A stretch of 64,000 bases of DNA, from assembly GCF_001499655.1 (NCBI RefSeq), contig NZ_LN879502.1, forward strand, positions 2,232,001 to 2,296,000. Reading direction: 5' to 3'. The notes below the pieces were generated by a model. That model had not been told where the DNA came from and did not search any database. It worked only from the letters and a program-made list of their open reading frames with translations. This DNA is from Candidatus Protochlamydia naegleriophila. GTDB lineage: Bacteria > Chlamydiota > Chlamydiia > Chlamydiales > Parachlamydiaceae. Below, piece by piece: positions 36,365 to 46,477 of the stretch. The translations under genes were made by a program, and so were the position numbers. The stretch's first letter is position 1. The number at the start of each line of letters is the position of its first letter.

Positions 36365-36673
36365 TTAGTTGGTCATCTCTTTTTTCTTTAATTCGATAAC
36401 TGCCGCAACTAACTGTCTGAGAACAGCTGTTGTTTCGAGACTTTTAAAGATGATTCGAATTGTATCAGATTCAAATGCTACGAGTTTTGGGAGGGGATCC
36501 ATTTCAACGCAAATTTTTTTCCAGGCTTTAATTGCAGACTCTTTTTCATTCAAAGAGAATTCCATCACTGCATCTATTTGCTCTGATTTCGTGTGTTTAT
36601 AAGCCTTGCACGCGGTTAATTGATAGCTTTCAAGGAGTTGATTCAAGAATTTCAGGCTCGAAGGGGCCGCTTC
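36365..36673 (-). pseudogene. In-frame continuation of the Tiki/ChaN-like gene after a TAG codon
   Basis: The frame directly after the TAG at 36676-36674 stays open for 102 codons to a TAA/TAG-type end at 36365. The first usable start is only a TTG at 36646 with no ribosome binding site. The encoded segment is helical (MEFSLNEKESAIKAWKKIC; TAVLRQLVAAVIELKKK). The simplest reading is that it is the former C-terminus of the upstream gene, cut off by one stop mutation. Amber readthrough or a separate small gene of 93 residues are alternatives. Confidence 0.5.
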
Positions 36674-37381
36674 CTAGGTAAAATCGATCTCGTCTTGGCC
36701 TAAGCTGGATGGAGCAAGCATGATTACATTGAATTGTTTTAAATACCGGTTGGTTTGTTCATTAAAACCTTCGATGGCTTCCGGGGAATAATTTATATGG
36801 GTAGTAGAAGGTGGTAGCTGATTATGTTCGAGGATTGAGACCGATGGAAAGCTTGGTTTCTGGTGGCAGATAGCGACATGATTACTGCCGAATAGACCTG
36901 AGAATTTTTCTTGGGGCTTGAGCATGCCAGCAAAATGTTGAATCACAGACGCCATTTTCTCAGGATTGCTCAACCGCTTAGCTATCAATTTCTTCGTCTG
37001 CTTGGATTCCCCAATTTTTGTTCCCGTATTGACATTCTCATTGGCATCTACGGCGATGATACTAATACCTGTGTGGTGTGCAGCTTCTACCAGAGCCTTG
37101 ATCTCGCGCCGAACGAGTTCATCCTGGAATTTAAGAAGACAGGCTTCGAATGGCTTCAGATTGCCTTTGCGGTGGGCTTCAAATACTTCATTTAAAAATT
37201 TAGGAACTTCTAAGTAAAAATGGCGAACGCCGCTTTCATGGAGCTCCTTCATCGAACAAGTCAGCAGCTGATAAGAGCCTTGATGATTATGGGCATGAAA
37301 AAAAAGAACGCCTCGCTCCGAAGCTCTTACGAGCTCTGCAACCGAGCTATTTTCAGAAAATGTAAGGGATGGAAAAGACAT
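36674..37381 (-). CDS. ChaN/Tiki-superfamily-like protein (possibly truncated)
   Basis: A 235-residue protein. The pattern FFHAHNHQGSYQLL, FYLEVPKFLNE, ALVEAAHHTGISIIAVDANEN, NPEKMASVIQHF and FSGLFGSNHVAI resembles the ChaN/EreA/Tiki superfamily, whose members have two related halves with His and Glu at a metal or heme site. This is a by-eye call. The ATG at 37381 is preferred over a TTG four codons upstream. The frame ends at TAG and continues in frame beyond it, see the adjacent entry. There is no signal peptide. The function is unknown. Confidence 0.6.
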   Translation of the reverse strand: MSFPSLTFSENSSVAELVRASERGVLFFHAHNHQGSYQLLTCSMKELHESGVRHFYLEVPKFLNEVFEAHRKGNLKPFEACLLKFQDELVRREIKALVEAAHHTGISIIAVDANENVNTGTKIGESKQTKKLIAKRLSNPEKMASVIQHFAGMLKPQEKFSGLFGSNHVAICHQKPSFPSVSILEHNQLPPSTTHINYSPEAIEGFNEQTNRYLKQFNVIMLAPSSLGQDEIDFT

Positions 37382-37726
37382 ATTATCTCGCAATTATTTT
37401 TTAAAATTAAATCAAATAAAACAATATAACAAATCAACTATTTAAGACCTATTTAATTTAGGAAGAATGGTGCACCTGTTTAATCCAAGTATATTTCGAC
37501 CTTCAACTATATTTAGAGGACTCCTCTAAAGCATCAAACTGTTTACATCATCGTTAGAGTTATTTACTCAATCGATTATAAAGATGTAATTATTTCCATT
37601 GTTTACTAAACATTCAAAATCCATTCTATTAATCAAACAATAAGAACAAATATCTTCTTATTGGAATAGCCGCTAATTAAGTGTTTCTTAGATCTGTAAA
37701 TAGTCATATGCCATAGCTATAGAGCA
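37382..37726. other. AT-rich intergenic region
   Basis: 345 bases between two minus-strand genes. I see no ORF, strong hairpin or clear promoter here. Confidence 0.5.
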
Positions 37727-38539
37727 TTAGCGAAGTGGTCTTTGACTGTTCACATATTGCCTGATGAAGGGCACTGCAAGATCTGACTCGAGGTCATTAT
37801 GGGCTACGTTGGGAATTGATAGGATCTGTTTGTTTGTCTTGAGCATTCCAATCAATTGCTTTGAGAGAGAAGGAGGAATGATTTCATCATTTTCTGCATA
37901 GATCGCTAATGTGGGAGCCTGGATGCGCGTGATTTTTTGGATTGAATCAAACCGATCCTTGAGTAACCACCTGACCGGCAAGTAAGGATAATGAAACTGC
38001 GCCACATCGGCCAGGGAAGAAAAAGGAGACTGTAAAATCAGAGCAGCTACTTGATATTCAGAAGCCAGCTGAATGGCAACGGCCGTTCCAATTGATTCTC
38101 CGTAAAGAATGATGTGTTGATCGTCGATCCCAAGGTCGTTTAGAAACTTGAGCGCCGCTCGGCCATCTCGATAGAATCCCTCTTCATAAGGCTCGCCTGG
38201 ATTTTGGCTATAGCCGCGGTAAGTGACAAGCAACACGCCATATCCCTCATTCAAGAAAGGTTTGACGCTTCGGCCTCGATTACCAATGTGGCCGGCATTT
38301 CCATGTAAGTAGAGAATCGTCGGGTATCCGGCTGTTTGGGCGCGGCGGTACCAAGCCTTAAGAGTCAATCCATCACTCGTCTTTAATGAAACCACTCTCA
38401 TTTCAGCCACTCCCGCTTCGGCCGGACTTGGTAACAATTGACTTGGGAAATAAAGAAGCTCTCTCTGTTTAAGAAAGAGTCCAAGCAAAAGCATGATATA
38501 GCATGATAGAACGATAAAAAATGCGAATAATACTCTCAT
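37727..38539 (-). CDS. Membrane-anchored alpha/beta hydrolase (BEM46/ABHD13-like)
   Basis: A 270-residue serine hydrolase with an N-terminal transmembrane anchor (residues ~3-23). The catalytic triad is visible: Ser149 in LYGESIGT, Asp218 in AENDEIIP and His247 in NVAHNDL. The oxyanion motif LYLHGNAGHIGNR and VTYRGYSQNPGEP match the BEM46/ABHD13 subgroup. The catalytic part would lie on the periplasmic side if the anchor is N-in. The substrate is unknown; related proteins are esterases or thioesterases. The ribosome binding site is close to the start and weak. Confidence 0.88.
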   Translation of the reverse strand: MRVLFAFFIVLSCYIMLLLGLFLKQRELLYFPSQLLPSPAEAGVAEMRVVSLKTSDGLTLKAWYRRAQTAGYPTILYLHGNAGHIGNRGRSVKPFLNEGYGVLLVTYRGYSQNPGEPYEEGFYRDGRAALKFLNDLGIDDQHIILYGESIGTAVAIQLASEYQVAALILQSPFSSLADVAQFHYPYLPVRWLLKDRFDSIQKITRIQAPTLAIYAENDEIIPPSLSKQLIGMLKTNKQILSIPNVAHNDLESDLAVPFIRQYVNSQRPLR

Positions 38540-38676
38540 ACTCTCTTAACTCAAACGTTCAGGCTCTTATTTAACTATTGCAGGTTTCATAAGATCTCAT
38601 GCATTTAAAGATCAATCGTTTTGGTTTCTATGATTCTATGTCATAAAAATCAAAGCGGAACGAGCCGGAGAAAAAA

Positions 38677-39144
38677 TTAACTCAGAGCTTTGCTCATCTT
38701 GTAGTTAATAAATGAGATGCCTCTCAATACAACGATTTGTTTTGCTTGTATCTTCCAACCCCTCGCAAGAAAAAAAGACTTCGCTGTAATGCTTGCCTCA
38801 GTTGTCATCTCTTTTAATTTTAATGCCCGTGCTCGAGCTTCCAATGCCTCTAGCAATAAAAGGCCAATACCCTGTCTTTGAAAATCTTTGTGGACATAGA
38901 AGCGATGCAAATAGCCAGCCATAGTCAAGTTGCCAAAACCGACAATTCGTCCCTCTAAATCGGCTACATAAGCTCCTCTTTCTTCAAAGCTAGCATAAAT
39001 AAATGGATCCGGGACCCAAGCCTCTACTTGTTGTTGATTATAGTCTTTGCAATTAATCGTGCGAACGGTATCAAAAATAAGCTGCCCGATTTGCTTACCA
39101 TCTTCAGGCATTGCAGCGCGTATGACAAGCTTACCATTCATCAT
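38677..39144 (-). CDS. GNAT-family N-acetyltransferase
   Basis: A 155-residue acetyl-CoA-dependent acyltransferase. The start IRAAMPEDGKQIGQLIFDT is the typical beta1-alpha1 segment. The acetyl-CoA loop is FYVHKDFQRQGIGLLLLEAL (Q/RxxGxG/A). The end SFFLARGWKI resembles the PhnO/YafP-like subgroup. The first two codons are both ATG. The acceptor is not predictable. The gene is the next one downstream of the tRNA-Leu unit on the same strand. Confidence 0.85.
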   Translation of the reverse strand: MMNGKLVIRAAMPEDGKQIGQLIFDTVRTINCKDYNQQQVEAWVPDPFIYASFEERGAYVADLEGRIVGFGNLTMAGYLHRFYVHKDFQRQGIGLLLLEALEARARALKLKEMTTEASITAKSFFLARGWKIQAKQIVVLRGISFINYKMSKALS

Positions 39145-39330
39145 GTTTAAAAACTCATCCTTAAAAAGACATTATTGGTTACCGCGGATTAGAAGAAGTA
39201 CACACTTCTTTCATCTAGACTTCCCCTCATACTGCATCTTTGAATGGCAAGTGAAGTTTTTGAAGGTTACGAACCTAAACGTTGGGTATGAGATAAAAAG
39301 AAAAAGAAAAGAAAAGAAAAGAAAAAGAAA

Positions 39331-39354
39331 AGGCCGTTAGTTCGCTAACGGCCT
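39331..39354 (-). terminator. Intrinsic terminator of tRNA-Leu
   Basis: A perfect 10-bp stem AGGCCGTTAG/CTAACGGCCT closed by a TTCG tetraloop. On the minus strand it is followed directly by a long T/C run (TTTTCTTTTTCTTTTC). It lies 7 bases from the tRNA 3' end. Confidence 0.9.
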
Positions 39355-39360
39355 TAAACA

Positions 39361-39444
39361 TGCCCGGGAAAGGACTCGAACCTTCACGCCCACAGAGAGC
39401 AAGAGATTTTAAGTCTCTTGTGTCTACCATTCCACCACCCGGGC
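39361..39444 (-). tRNA. tRNA-Leu (anticodon UAA)
   Basis: 84 nt on the minus strand. The acceptor stem GCCCGGG pairs with CCCGGGC and the discriminator is A. The T-arm contains GGTTCGAGTCC. The anticodon loop CTTAAAA gives anticodon TAA at 39411-39409. A long variable arm shows a class II tRNA. The 3' CCA is not encoded. Confidence 0.95.
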
Positions 39445-39487
39445 AAATTGAAGGGATAATCTAACCGTTTAGGCAATAAACAGTCAA

Positions 39488-39537
39488 GCCCTTTTTCAGC
39501 AAGATTTTTCATTTTTTTAATCTTGCTGAAAAAGGCC
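39488..39537 (-). terminator. Strong terminator after the acidic protein gene
   Basis: A perfect 19-bp stem (39488-39506 with 39519-39537) with an A/T-rich 12-base loop lies 9 bases after the stop codon at 39546. It separates this gene from the tRNA on the same strand. A long T-run in the loop also fits plus-strand reading. Confidence 0.75.
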
Positions 39538-39545
39538 CCTTAGAA

Positions 39546-40760
39546 TCAATGAGAAGGGTGTTCTTCTCTTTTCTCTTCTGCTTGAACAGGCTCTTCCGAA
39601 TCCGGCTCTTCCTCTTTAAAAGTTGTATCTTCCGCAAAAGTAGGCTCTTCTACAGTTGATTCTTCTTCGGCAAAAAGAGGCAGGCTCATTTGTTCAGCCT
39701 GAGATTCTTTTGCATCTTTAACGGCTTCCTCTTCTTCAACGTGCGGACTCACGTGGTGAATCTCCTCGAATTGAAAAGCAGGCTCCGTAGAAACGAAGAC
39801 TTCTTCAACAATAATCGATTCGCTTTCTACAGCTTCTTCAGCGTGAACAGCCTCTTCTTCCATCGGCTCATGCATAGGCTCAAAATGAGCATTGTCAGCC
39901 TGTCCAGAGGCTAGTTCAGTGGATGCCTCAACCTCTGATTCTTTTGCAAAAGTTGGTTCTTGCAATGGAGGAGCGAAGTCCTCTTCATCATCTTCATTGA
40001 GCAGTTCATGCACTTTGTCATGAGGTTTATATTGCTCTTCTTCGGTCAAGAAAAAGGCATTTTTAAAGAGAGCATTTTCACGATAGCGGTTAATAGTCTC
40101 TGAAATCAGCGTTGGAGGAGGCTGTAACAGCGAAGACAGGAGGCTTGACGACATAGGAGCCGTTCCTTGCGCTTCAGCACCTTCTTCTGGAGGAGGAATG
40201 TGAATTTTTTCATCTTCGAGTGGTGGAATAGAAGGTGGTGCCACTTCTGGATTTCCTTCCTCTTTAGGTGCGTCTTCTCGTTCCTCACCTCTTGAGCCTC
40301 GGCGCTTGCGGTAATGGCGTCGGCGATCCCTTTTTTTGTCAAGGCGTGTATCAGATTTTGCTTCTGCAACCGCTTCTGCTGGCTGAGGATGGGCTTCCTC
40401 TTGCTCTACAACTGTTTCTTCTTCTTCGGCAACGGCAACTTCGCCCTTGTCTGCTTCGCGGCTGGCTTTTAGATTGCCTTCTCTACCACCGCCAATTTTA
40501 ATAGAGCGGTCAAGTCCTGCATTTTTCAGGACCATGCGCGCTTCTCTAACTTCTAAAATCTCATAGTCAGCAACGGGTACGAGAAAAGATTTAGGCCTTT
40601 CCATCGAACGGAAAAATAAGGCATGACCAAATGAGACAACTTCGACTGCATCGACAAAATACTCTTCTTGAGCCGTCCCTTTACTGCTTCTGACAACTAG
40701 CTTATACCCCTCCTTGGGAGTAATGATCGTTTCTATAATGGGTTCTCGAGTAAAATCCAC
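39546..40760 (-). CDS. Acidic low-complexity protein, conserved position next to gapA
   Basis: A 404-residue protein of unknown function, starting at GTG because an in-frame stop lies three codons upstream. Residues 1-95 form a folded domain (PKEGYKLVVRSSKGTAQEEYFVDAVEVV, ALFFRSMERPKSFLVPVADYEI). A basic patch DKKRDRRRHYRKRRGSRG near residue 140-157 could bind nucleic acid. The remainder is very rich in Glu, Ala and Pro. The position downstream of gapA corresponds to C. trachomatis CT504, but I could not verify homology. There is no signal peptide. The segment HELLNEDDEEDFAPP and the repeats of EEEx lack recognisable motifs. Confidence 0.75.
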   Translation of the reverse strand: MDFTREPIIETIITPKEGYKLVVRSSKGTAQEEYFVDAVEVVSFGHALFFRSMERPKSFLVPVADYEILEVREARMVLKNAGLDRSIKIGGGREGNLKASREADKGEVAVAEEEETVVEQEEAHPQPAEAVAEAKSDTRLDKKRDRRRHYRKRRGSRGEEREDAPKEEGNPEVAPPSIPPLEDEKIHIPPPEEGAEAQGTAPMSSSLLSSLLQPPPTLISETINRYRENALFKNAFFLTEEEQYKPHDKVHELLNEDDEEDFAPPLQEPTFAKESEVEASTELASGQADNAHFEPMHEPMEEEAVHAEEAVESESIIVEEVFVSTEPAFQFEEIHHVSPHVEEEEAVKDAKESQAEQMSLPLFAEEESTVEEPTFAEDTTFKEEEPDSEEPVQAEEKREEHPSH

Positions 40761-41714
40761 GTTGATTCATCCATTGTTAAGTGTTTCGTCTATCATACAT
40801 AGACAACTTCAGATTTATTCAGCCAACTCAACAAGGTGGATAGAATAGACTAAAAGACCAATGCCGAAGCATCTATCCTTGAAAGGGATTGTAAAAAAGG
40901 AAAATGGAATTTGAACTGTACTGTACGGCCGGTAAAGACTGTTTATCTCAATGATCTGTTTAACGTAAAACACGCCATTAATGGACTGTATTAATGGCAA
41001 TCTATCTTCAAAAAGATTAACATCTTTAATCCCTTCAAAGCAATGCTTTGAAGCTTATTCACTGACCGTATGGTCACTCATGCTCGTTTACAATAGACAA
41101 GGCATTTCGATTGAATTGAAATCGATCTTAAAACCCTTGTTCTGACCATAAATGAGTTTTGCCAATTCATGTCTCATGAGTGAGTACATCCTCCAAAGGA
41201 TCTCATCTAAAAATTGAGCTAATCGCTACAATCCAAAAAAGAGCTGATTGATCAGCCTAATTCAGCTTGCAAGCGGTTTTCCAACCTTCTTCTGAGTTTT
41301 TCCATTACTTAATCTGTTTACCTTTCAAGCATCTGCTCGGGCTTCTTCAAGAGGAGACACAAGTCATAGCCTGCTTAATTGTTTTGCACTCTTCAAAACA
41401 GATAGTCATGCCAATTTTAAAATGGGCCCTCTATCCTGCTAAATATTATTTTGCAATTTCTTAAATTAAAGCAGCTAACTTGGCCAACACCCCCTTCATA
41501 CAATCAAATCGGTTCGGATGTCTTTTAAGACTAAAGCAAACACCTTTTCAGTTGGGTTTAATACGCATCATTGCTGGGTTTCCAGCGAAAAAGCGTTTAC
41601 AGCGAAAGCAAAGAGAGAAAAAGAAGTCAGTTTAATGGATTAAAAGGCATCTATCAAATTCCTATCGCTTCTCTGTAAACCCAAATAAGACTCACCTTCA
41701 GTTTACAAGTCTGC
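40761..41714. other. 954-base gene-free region with several hairpins
   Basis: Two short ORFs here lack ribosome binding sites and similarity. Hairpins are GCCATTAAT/ATTAATGGC (40974-40998), CTTCAAAG/CTTTGAAG (41033-41053) and TGACC/GGTCA (41063-41076). No rRNA or tRNA was recognised. The region could hold a small RNA or decayed genes. Confidence 0.5.
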
Positions 41715-43255
<1,541 letters not shown>

Positions 43256-43642
43256 ATGAAAAGGTTTATTCTAATTTTATTAAGTTTAAGTTTAATAATT
43301 TCGCTTTCAGTAGAAGCCAAGAGCGAAAATCATTCTTGGAAAAAAACGACACCGTTTGTTCCGGGCGGCATTAAGCATATCAAGGACAGACATTGGTTCA
43401 ATGCGCAAGCGACGCCTCCAACCTCTCGTTTTAATCGGTCGATGACAATTAGTAAACTCAATAGCATGGCAACTAAAGCGATTCAGCAAGGGAGTAACCA
43501 ATCGTCAGTCAATGGAAAAAAAGTGCACGAATATACGTTTAACAAGCCGATTGGCAGGGCGACGAATGGCAAAAGAGCCCATACGTTGCGCGTCGTAACA
43601 AGTCCTAAGGGAGAAATCATTACCGCCTTTCCGACCAAATAA
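43256..43642 (+). CDS. Small secreted protein resembling BECR-fold RNase toxin domains
   Basis: A 128-residue protein with a signal peptide (cleavage near Ala21, SVEA). The mature ~105 residues show GGIKHIKDRHWFNAQ, a central helix (TISKLNSMATKAIQQG) and the strand series KKVHEYTFNKPIG, AHTLRVVTSPKGEIITAFPTK. An N-terminal His-rich motif plus a final strand ending in T-A-F-P is the layout of Barnase/EndoU/colicin/RelE-like RNases at the tips of polymorphic toxins. The match is by pattern only. GAGGGTGAGTC precedes the ATG. No obvious immunity gene is adjacent. Alternatively it is an unrelated secreted protein. Confidence 0.65.
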   Translation: MKRFILILLSLSLIISLSVEAKSENHSWKKTTPFVPGGIKHIKDRHWFNAQATPPTSRFNRSMTISKLNSMATKAIQQGSNQSSVNGKKVHEYTFNKPIGRATNGKRAHTLRVVTSPKGEIITAFPTK

Positions 43643-43788
43643 GTGGATGGCTTCAAACAGTTGAAATCGACCTTATTGATGTCTTAGCGGAGCTTGCTTA
43701 CCACAGATCAATCAAGAAGCATTTGTTCGAGGCATTCTTTGACGCATTGAGGTCTTTGTACTGTAAGGAGAAAAAGAGTGAAAAAGAA

Positions 43789-43824
43789 AAGACTTAAGCC
43801 AAAAGGAATTTTGGCTTAAGTCTT
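43789..43824 (-). terminator. Terminator of the ribosomal protein/rpoA/rplQ operon
   Basis: A perfect 16-bp stem AAGACTTAAGCCAAAA/TTTTGGCTTAAGTCTT with a 4-base loop lies 6 bases after the rplQ stop. On the minus strand TTCTTTTTCACTCTTTTTC follows. Confidence 0.92.
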
Positions 43825-43830
43825 AGATAA

Positions 43831-44259
43831 TTAGTCAGCAAGATACTCGATAATGCATGTTTGCGCATTATCGCCAACGCGGTGACCTTGCTTAACGATA
43901 CGAGTGTAACCGCCATTGCGCTGAGCAAAGCGTGTTCCAAGTTCGTCAAACAACTTGCCAATGACAAGACGGTCATCGTTATAGGCGTATGTATTGCCTT
44001 CTTTAGCTGCTCTTTGTTCCTTTGGTGTCAAAGGATTAAAGCGAATCATGAGCTCAGCAATCGCTTGGCGACGTGCAGCAAGGGTGTTTTTCTTAGCTAA
44101 AGTGATCATCTGGTCGGCGTAGCGACGCAATGCTTTTGCTTTAGGCACCGTTGTTTGAATGCGCTCATTCGTAATTAGAGATTTTAACATGTTGGCGAAC
44201 ATGCAACGTCTATGAGACGTCGTTCTGCCAAGCTTACATGTTTGATTTAGGTGTCTCAT
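43831..44259 (-). CDS. rplQ: 50S ribosomal protein L17
   Basis: A large-subunit protein near the peptide exit tunnel. The N-terminus [28 protein letters not shown] is the L17 signature, and [18 protein letters not shown] is the conserved C-terminal motif. 142 residues. It is the last gene of the operon, 10 bases after rpoA, and is followed by a strong terminator. Confidence 0.98.
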   Translation of the reverse strand: MRHLNQTCKLGRTTSHRRCMFANMLKSLITNERIQTTVPKAKALRRYADQMITLAKKNTLAARRQAIAELMIRFNPLTPKEQRAAKEGNTYAYNDDRLVIGKLFDELGTRFAQRNGGYTRIVKQGHRVGDNAQTCIIEYLAD

Positions 44260-44269
44260 AACTGTTTAC

Positions 44270-45388
44270 CTACTTAGCATCTTCGTGTTTTGTTGATTCT
44301 TTCTTTTTTTTCTTTTCTTCGCGGTATTGCTTGATTTTTTCCTTGACATTGTCAGGTGAAATTCCAAACCGGCCTAAGTCCATGCCAAGGTGCAACCCCA
44401 TTTCATGCAATTTAGCTTTAATTTCATTTAAGGATTTTTTACCGAAGTTTCTAAATTCTAACATTCTACGTTCAGGAATGCAAACCAATTCCGCGAGTGT
44501 TTCAATGTTAGCGCCAGTCAGGCAGTTAGCCGAACGGACAGAAAGTTCGATTTCATCAATCCCTAAAGAGAGCTTATCCATTAACTCATCTTGATCACCA
44601 TCGCGATCACCACCCTTCTCATCAAAAGAAAGGGCGAAGTTATTAAATTGGTTAAACACTTCAAAGTGCTTAAGAGCAATTTGAACAGCAAAACTTAAGG
44701 CTTCCGCAGGTGTAATACGACCATCTGTCGTCACTTCCATGATGAGGCGATCAAAGTCGGTATCCTGACCTACACGCGTATTCTCGACAAAGTAATTGAC
44801 CAAGCGAACGGGTGAAAATGCTGAGTCAACTAAGATCTCGTCTGAGGTTTTATCGCGAACGACGTGACGCTCAGAAGGAACATATCCTCGCCCGAATGCA
44901 ACTCTTAAGTCGACTTGACGGCGCATTGGCTTTGTCACAGTAAACAAGTGCAACTCAGGATTGACAACTTCGAAGTTTCCTTCTAGAACAACATCCCCTA
45001 AAGTAACACTATACTGCCCCTGATTGCGGTCTAAATCGTCTTGTGTTACTTCGACAATTTTCGTCAGAATGCGAGTTTCTCTGGAGTTAGGAGTGTCCTC
45101 CATGGGAAGTTTGCGTAATAAAGCGCCTTTGAAGTTCAGAACGATATTGGTCATATCTTCAGATATTCCCTCAATGGCCATATACTCATGAGGAATTCCT
45201 TCAATGCGTACGGATATAATAGCTGGTGCTTCCAAAGAAGTCAGCATTACGCGACGCAATGTGTTACCTATGGTATGTCCAAATCCTCTTTCAAAAGGTT
45301 CAGCCGCGTAACGGGCATAATTGGATTCAGGAGAATCTTGGTCAACTGTAATCCTTTGAGGCATTTCAAATTTGCCGTATTTTACCAT
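44270..45388 (-). CDS. rpoA: RNA polymerase alpha subunit
   Basis: A 372-residue subunit that nucleates polymerase assembly and contacts activators. The N-terminal assembly domain has FERGFGHTIGNTLRRVMLTSLEAPA. The C-terminal domain (about 275-345) contains the helix-hairpin-helix RRMLEFRNFGKKSLNEIKAKL. A Lys-rich tail of ~20 residues extends beyond the usual end. It is separated from rpsK by 155 bases that fold into a long hairpin, at the place where many bacteria have rpsD. Confidence 0.98.
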   Translation of the reverse strand: MVKYGKFEMPQRITVDQDSPESNYARYAAEPFERGFGHTIGNTLRRVMLTSLEAPAIISVRIEGIPHEYMAIEGISEDMTNIVLNFKGALLRKLPMEDTPNSRETRILTKIVEVTQDDLDRNQGQYSVTLGDVVLEGNFEVVNPELHLFTVTKPMRRQVDLRVAFGRGYVPSERHVVRDKTSDEILVDSAFSPVRLVNYFVENTRVGQDTDFDRLIMEVTTDGRITPAEALSFAVQIALKHFEVFNQFNNFALSFDEKGGDRDGDQDELMDKLSLGIDEIELSVRSANCLTGANIETLAELVCIPERRMLEFRNFGKKSLNEIKAKLHEMGLHLGMDLGRFGISPDNVKEKIKQYREEKKKKKESTKHEDAK

Positions 45389-45417
45389 GAAGTGACTCCT
45401 AATAGTAATAGTTGAGA

Positions 45418-45534
45418 ATTATGAGCGCTTGGCAATTGATCGTACGAAGCAAATGCACAGTTCATTAATAAACCTCGTGACCCGCAGCCAATAGACTGTC
45501 AATTGGTCAGAGGCTATACCAAGTCGCTCATAAT
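45418..45534 (-). promoter_or_regulatory. Long intercistronic hairpin between rpsK and rpoA
   Basis: ATTATGAGCG plus CTTGG (45418-45432) pairs with CCAAG, a bulged T, and CGCTCATAAT (45519-45534). Inside, CAATTGA (45433-45439) pairs with TCAATTG (45499-45505). The structure fills almost the whole gap and could act in processing or feedback control. Confidence 0.5.
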
Positions 45535-45543
45535 AGTTTATCT

Positions 45544-45951
45544 TTATACGCGACGACGTTTACGTGGACGGCATCCATTATGCGGCACAGGCGTAGTATC
45601 TCTAATCGCCGTAATAGTTAAACCAGCACTTTGCAATCCTCGTACAGCCGATTCGCGGCCAGCGCCTGGACCTTTCAAGTTAACTTCAACTTCTTTCATT
45701 CCAAGAGAAGCAGCAATTTTGGCTGCATCTTGAGCAGCTACAGTCGCTGCGAAAGCAGAAGATTTACGAGATCCAGAGAAATTTACCTTACCAGCAGATG
45801 CCCAGGAGATCACTCTTCCTGAAGGATCAGTAATGGCAATAATTGTGTTGTTAAAGGTCGCTTTAACATGTGCTATGCCCGATGGGACATTCTGAAGGAC
45901 TTTCTTTTTAGTCTTTACAGGCTTTTTATTGGTGGCAGGTTGCTTACTCAA
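45544..45951 (-). CDS. rpsK: 30S ribosomal protein S11
   Basis: A small-subunit platform protein, 135 residues. [30 protein letters not shown] and [36 protein letters not shown] are diagnostic, with the usual basic C-terminus RKRRRV. The gene lies 18 bases after rpsM. Confidence 0.98.
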   Translation of the reverse strand: MSKQPATNKKPVKTKKKVLQNVPSGIAHVKATFNNTIIAITDPSGRVISWASAGKVNFSGSRKSSAFAATVAAQDAAKIAASLGMKEVEVNLKGPGAGRESAVRGLQSAGLTITAIRDTTPVPHNGCRPRKRRRV

Positions 45952-45969
45952 AGCTGAGAACTCCTATTC

Positions 45970-46338
45970 TTATTTTTTCTTATTAGCAACAGTCTTGCGA
46001 CGACCTTTGCGCGTTCTAGAATTTGTTTTTGTACGCTGTCCGCGAACTGGCAAGCCGAGGCGGTGACGTGTTCCACGATAAGAGTGAATGCTAATTAAAC
46101 GCTTGATGTTGTTCTGAACTTGACGGCGAAGATCACCTTCTACCACATATTCAGATGTGAGTAGACCGTTTAAACGGGCTAAGTCATCTTGAGTAAGCTT
46201 ATGAGCACGCATGTTTGGATCTAAACCCAACTTAGCGATAATCTCATTAGACAAATGACGGCCTATTCCGAACAAATAGGTCAAACTAATTTCTAATCTC
46301 TTGTTATCTGGTATATCGATACCTATGACTCTAGGCAT
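45970..46338 (-). CDS. rpsM: 30S ribosomal protein S13
   Basis: A small-subunit head protein that contacts tRNA and the 50S bridge. [23 protein letters not shown] and the C-terminal [21 protein letters not shown] are diagnostic. 122 residues. It opens the rpsM-rpsK-rpoA-rplQ group. A 139-base gap with a hairpin separates it from secY; rpmJ, often found here, is absent. Confidence 0.98.
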   Translation of the reverse strand: MPRVIGIDIPDNKRLEISLTYLFGIGRHLSNEIIAKLGLDPNMRAHKLTQDDLARLNGLLTSEYVVEGDLRRQVQNNIKRLISIHSYRGTRHRLGLPVRGQRTKTNSRTRKGRRKTVANKKK

Positions 46339-46422
46339 TGAACTCTCCTAATTTTTCCAAAAACGAACTGTAAATTGTATAGAACTTTTCTTTTTATTGC
46401 AACTCTATTTCACTAGTAGAGA

Positions 46423-46455
46423 AAGTCTAAAAGACACCTTATCCCTTTTAGACTT
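46423..46455 (-). terminator. Hairpin between secY and rpsM
   Basis: A perfect 11-bp stem AAGTCTAAAAG/CTTTTAGACTT with an 11-base loop lies about 22 bases after the secY stop. There is no long T-run, so partial termination or processing is likely. Confidence 0.5.
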
Positions 46456-46477
46456 CCTTTATATCATTAACGTAACT

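Noticed and set aside
39361-39444. tRNA-Leu lacking 3' CCA as a pseudogene
   Set aside because: All stems and the T-loop are intact, and CCA is often added after transcription. A strong terminator follows.
41267-41464. Short plus-strand ORF in the gapA-side gap
   Set aside because: 65 codons, no ribosome binding site, no recognisable motif. The same applies to a 61-codon minus-strand ORF at 40815-41000.
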